Source: Rhizophagus irregularis (taxonomy: Eukaryota; Glomeromycota; Glomeromycetes; Glomerales; Glomeraceae). From it: a DNA stretch of 64,000 nt. The notes under the pieces were generated by a model. It did not search any database. It was not told the origin of the DNA and saw nothing but the letters and a program-made list of their open reading frames with translations. Location: contig NC_089435.1 of the NCBI RefSeq assembly GCF_026210795.1, positions 3,844,001 through 3,908,000 on the forward strand, in the 5' to 3' direction. This document shows, in pieces, positions 63,770-64,000 of the stretch. Within the stretch, counting starts at the first letter, position 1; each line of letters opens with the position of its first letter. Made by a program: the position numbers and the translations under genes.

Positions 63770-64000
63770 AATAAATTTATTCAACATATTGAAAATTTAC
63801 AATGTTACCTAAAAAGATCATATGAGCAAAAATTTAAAATATCAGAAAATGGTACAACCAAACATGACTCTTGCATTAATCATTGCTTACTTTATACTTT
63901 TGGAACTTGTGATGAATTACACACTAAAGTATGTAATGAATGTCAAGAGTTATTTACTTTTTTTATCAATCTCAAAGAAATTATTGATTCAACTACTCAT
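63770..64000 (+). CDS. Partial unknown protein cut by the window edge
   Basis: Open frame to the end of the window, possibly an exon after an acceptor-like TTTAG at 63765-63769. It reads NKFIQHIENLQCYLKRSYEQ, then ISENGTTKHDSC, CLLYTFG, CDELHTKVCNECQELF and FFINLKEIIDS. The spaced Cys and His residues (C..H.C, C..H....C..C) suggest a zinc-binding domain. I have a weak memory of this pattern in N-terminal parts of Rhizophagus transposon-related proteins. Product unknown. Confidence 0.45.

Overview
The window is AT-rich, intron-dense eukaryotic DNA that reads as an arbuscular mycorrhizal fungus (Glomeromycotina, most like Rhizophagus irregularis). This is an inference from the short GT..AG introns, from fungal genes (PEX6 C-terminus, catalytic Argonaute, MCM2, PHO80-type cyclin, AA11-like chitin LPMO) and from transposon and lineage-expanded families I associate with Rhizophagus. 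No homology search was run. || Gene-rich left half (1-28,700): end of PEX6 (+), a 13-exon Argonaute (+), a 16-exon MCM2 (-) that seems to start with an ATG-only exon, a 5-exon single-pass membrane protein with a DUF4097/adhesin-like beta-repeat ectodomain (-), a 3-exon GHKL-ATPase plus STAS-like protein of bacterial appearance (+), a PHO80-like cyclin with a long disordered tail (-), an LCAT-like alpha/beta hydrolase (+) and a secreted chitin LPMO with a CBM19-like tail (+). Apart from PEX6, which is cut by the window edge, these genes are complete, and the spacers are 70-85% AT with little structure. || Transposon-rich right half (28,700-64,000): a dense archive of mobile DNA. The centrepiece is a three-level nest at 32.5-41.4 kb. 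It holds a Mutator-like element with an apparently intact 845-codon transposase. One of its long inverted repeats is split by a TA-flanked CAGTG-ended element, which is itself split by a TAA-flanked DDE transposon with a frameshifted transposase. Further right are remnants of CACTA, Tc1/mariner, Helitron-type and LINE elements, one LINE copy with a 16-bp target duplication, a decayed second MULE, a CACTA transposase with stops, and at least five MITE-like families, several with visible target-site duplications. Broken cellular-type genes here (RS-rich protein, SAM/nuclease-like family, Cys-rich family) carry isolated stops of the CGA-to-TGA type. || The left-half genes have no shared pathway beyond ordinary cell biology: peroxisomes, RNA silencing, replication licensing, CDK-type regulation, lipid metabolism and the cell wall. 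The Argonaute beside a transposon-loaded region and the contrast between the two halves suggest a genome divided into conserved and repeat-rich compartments.
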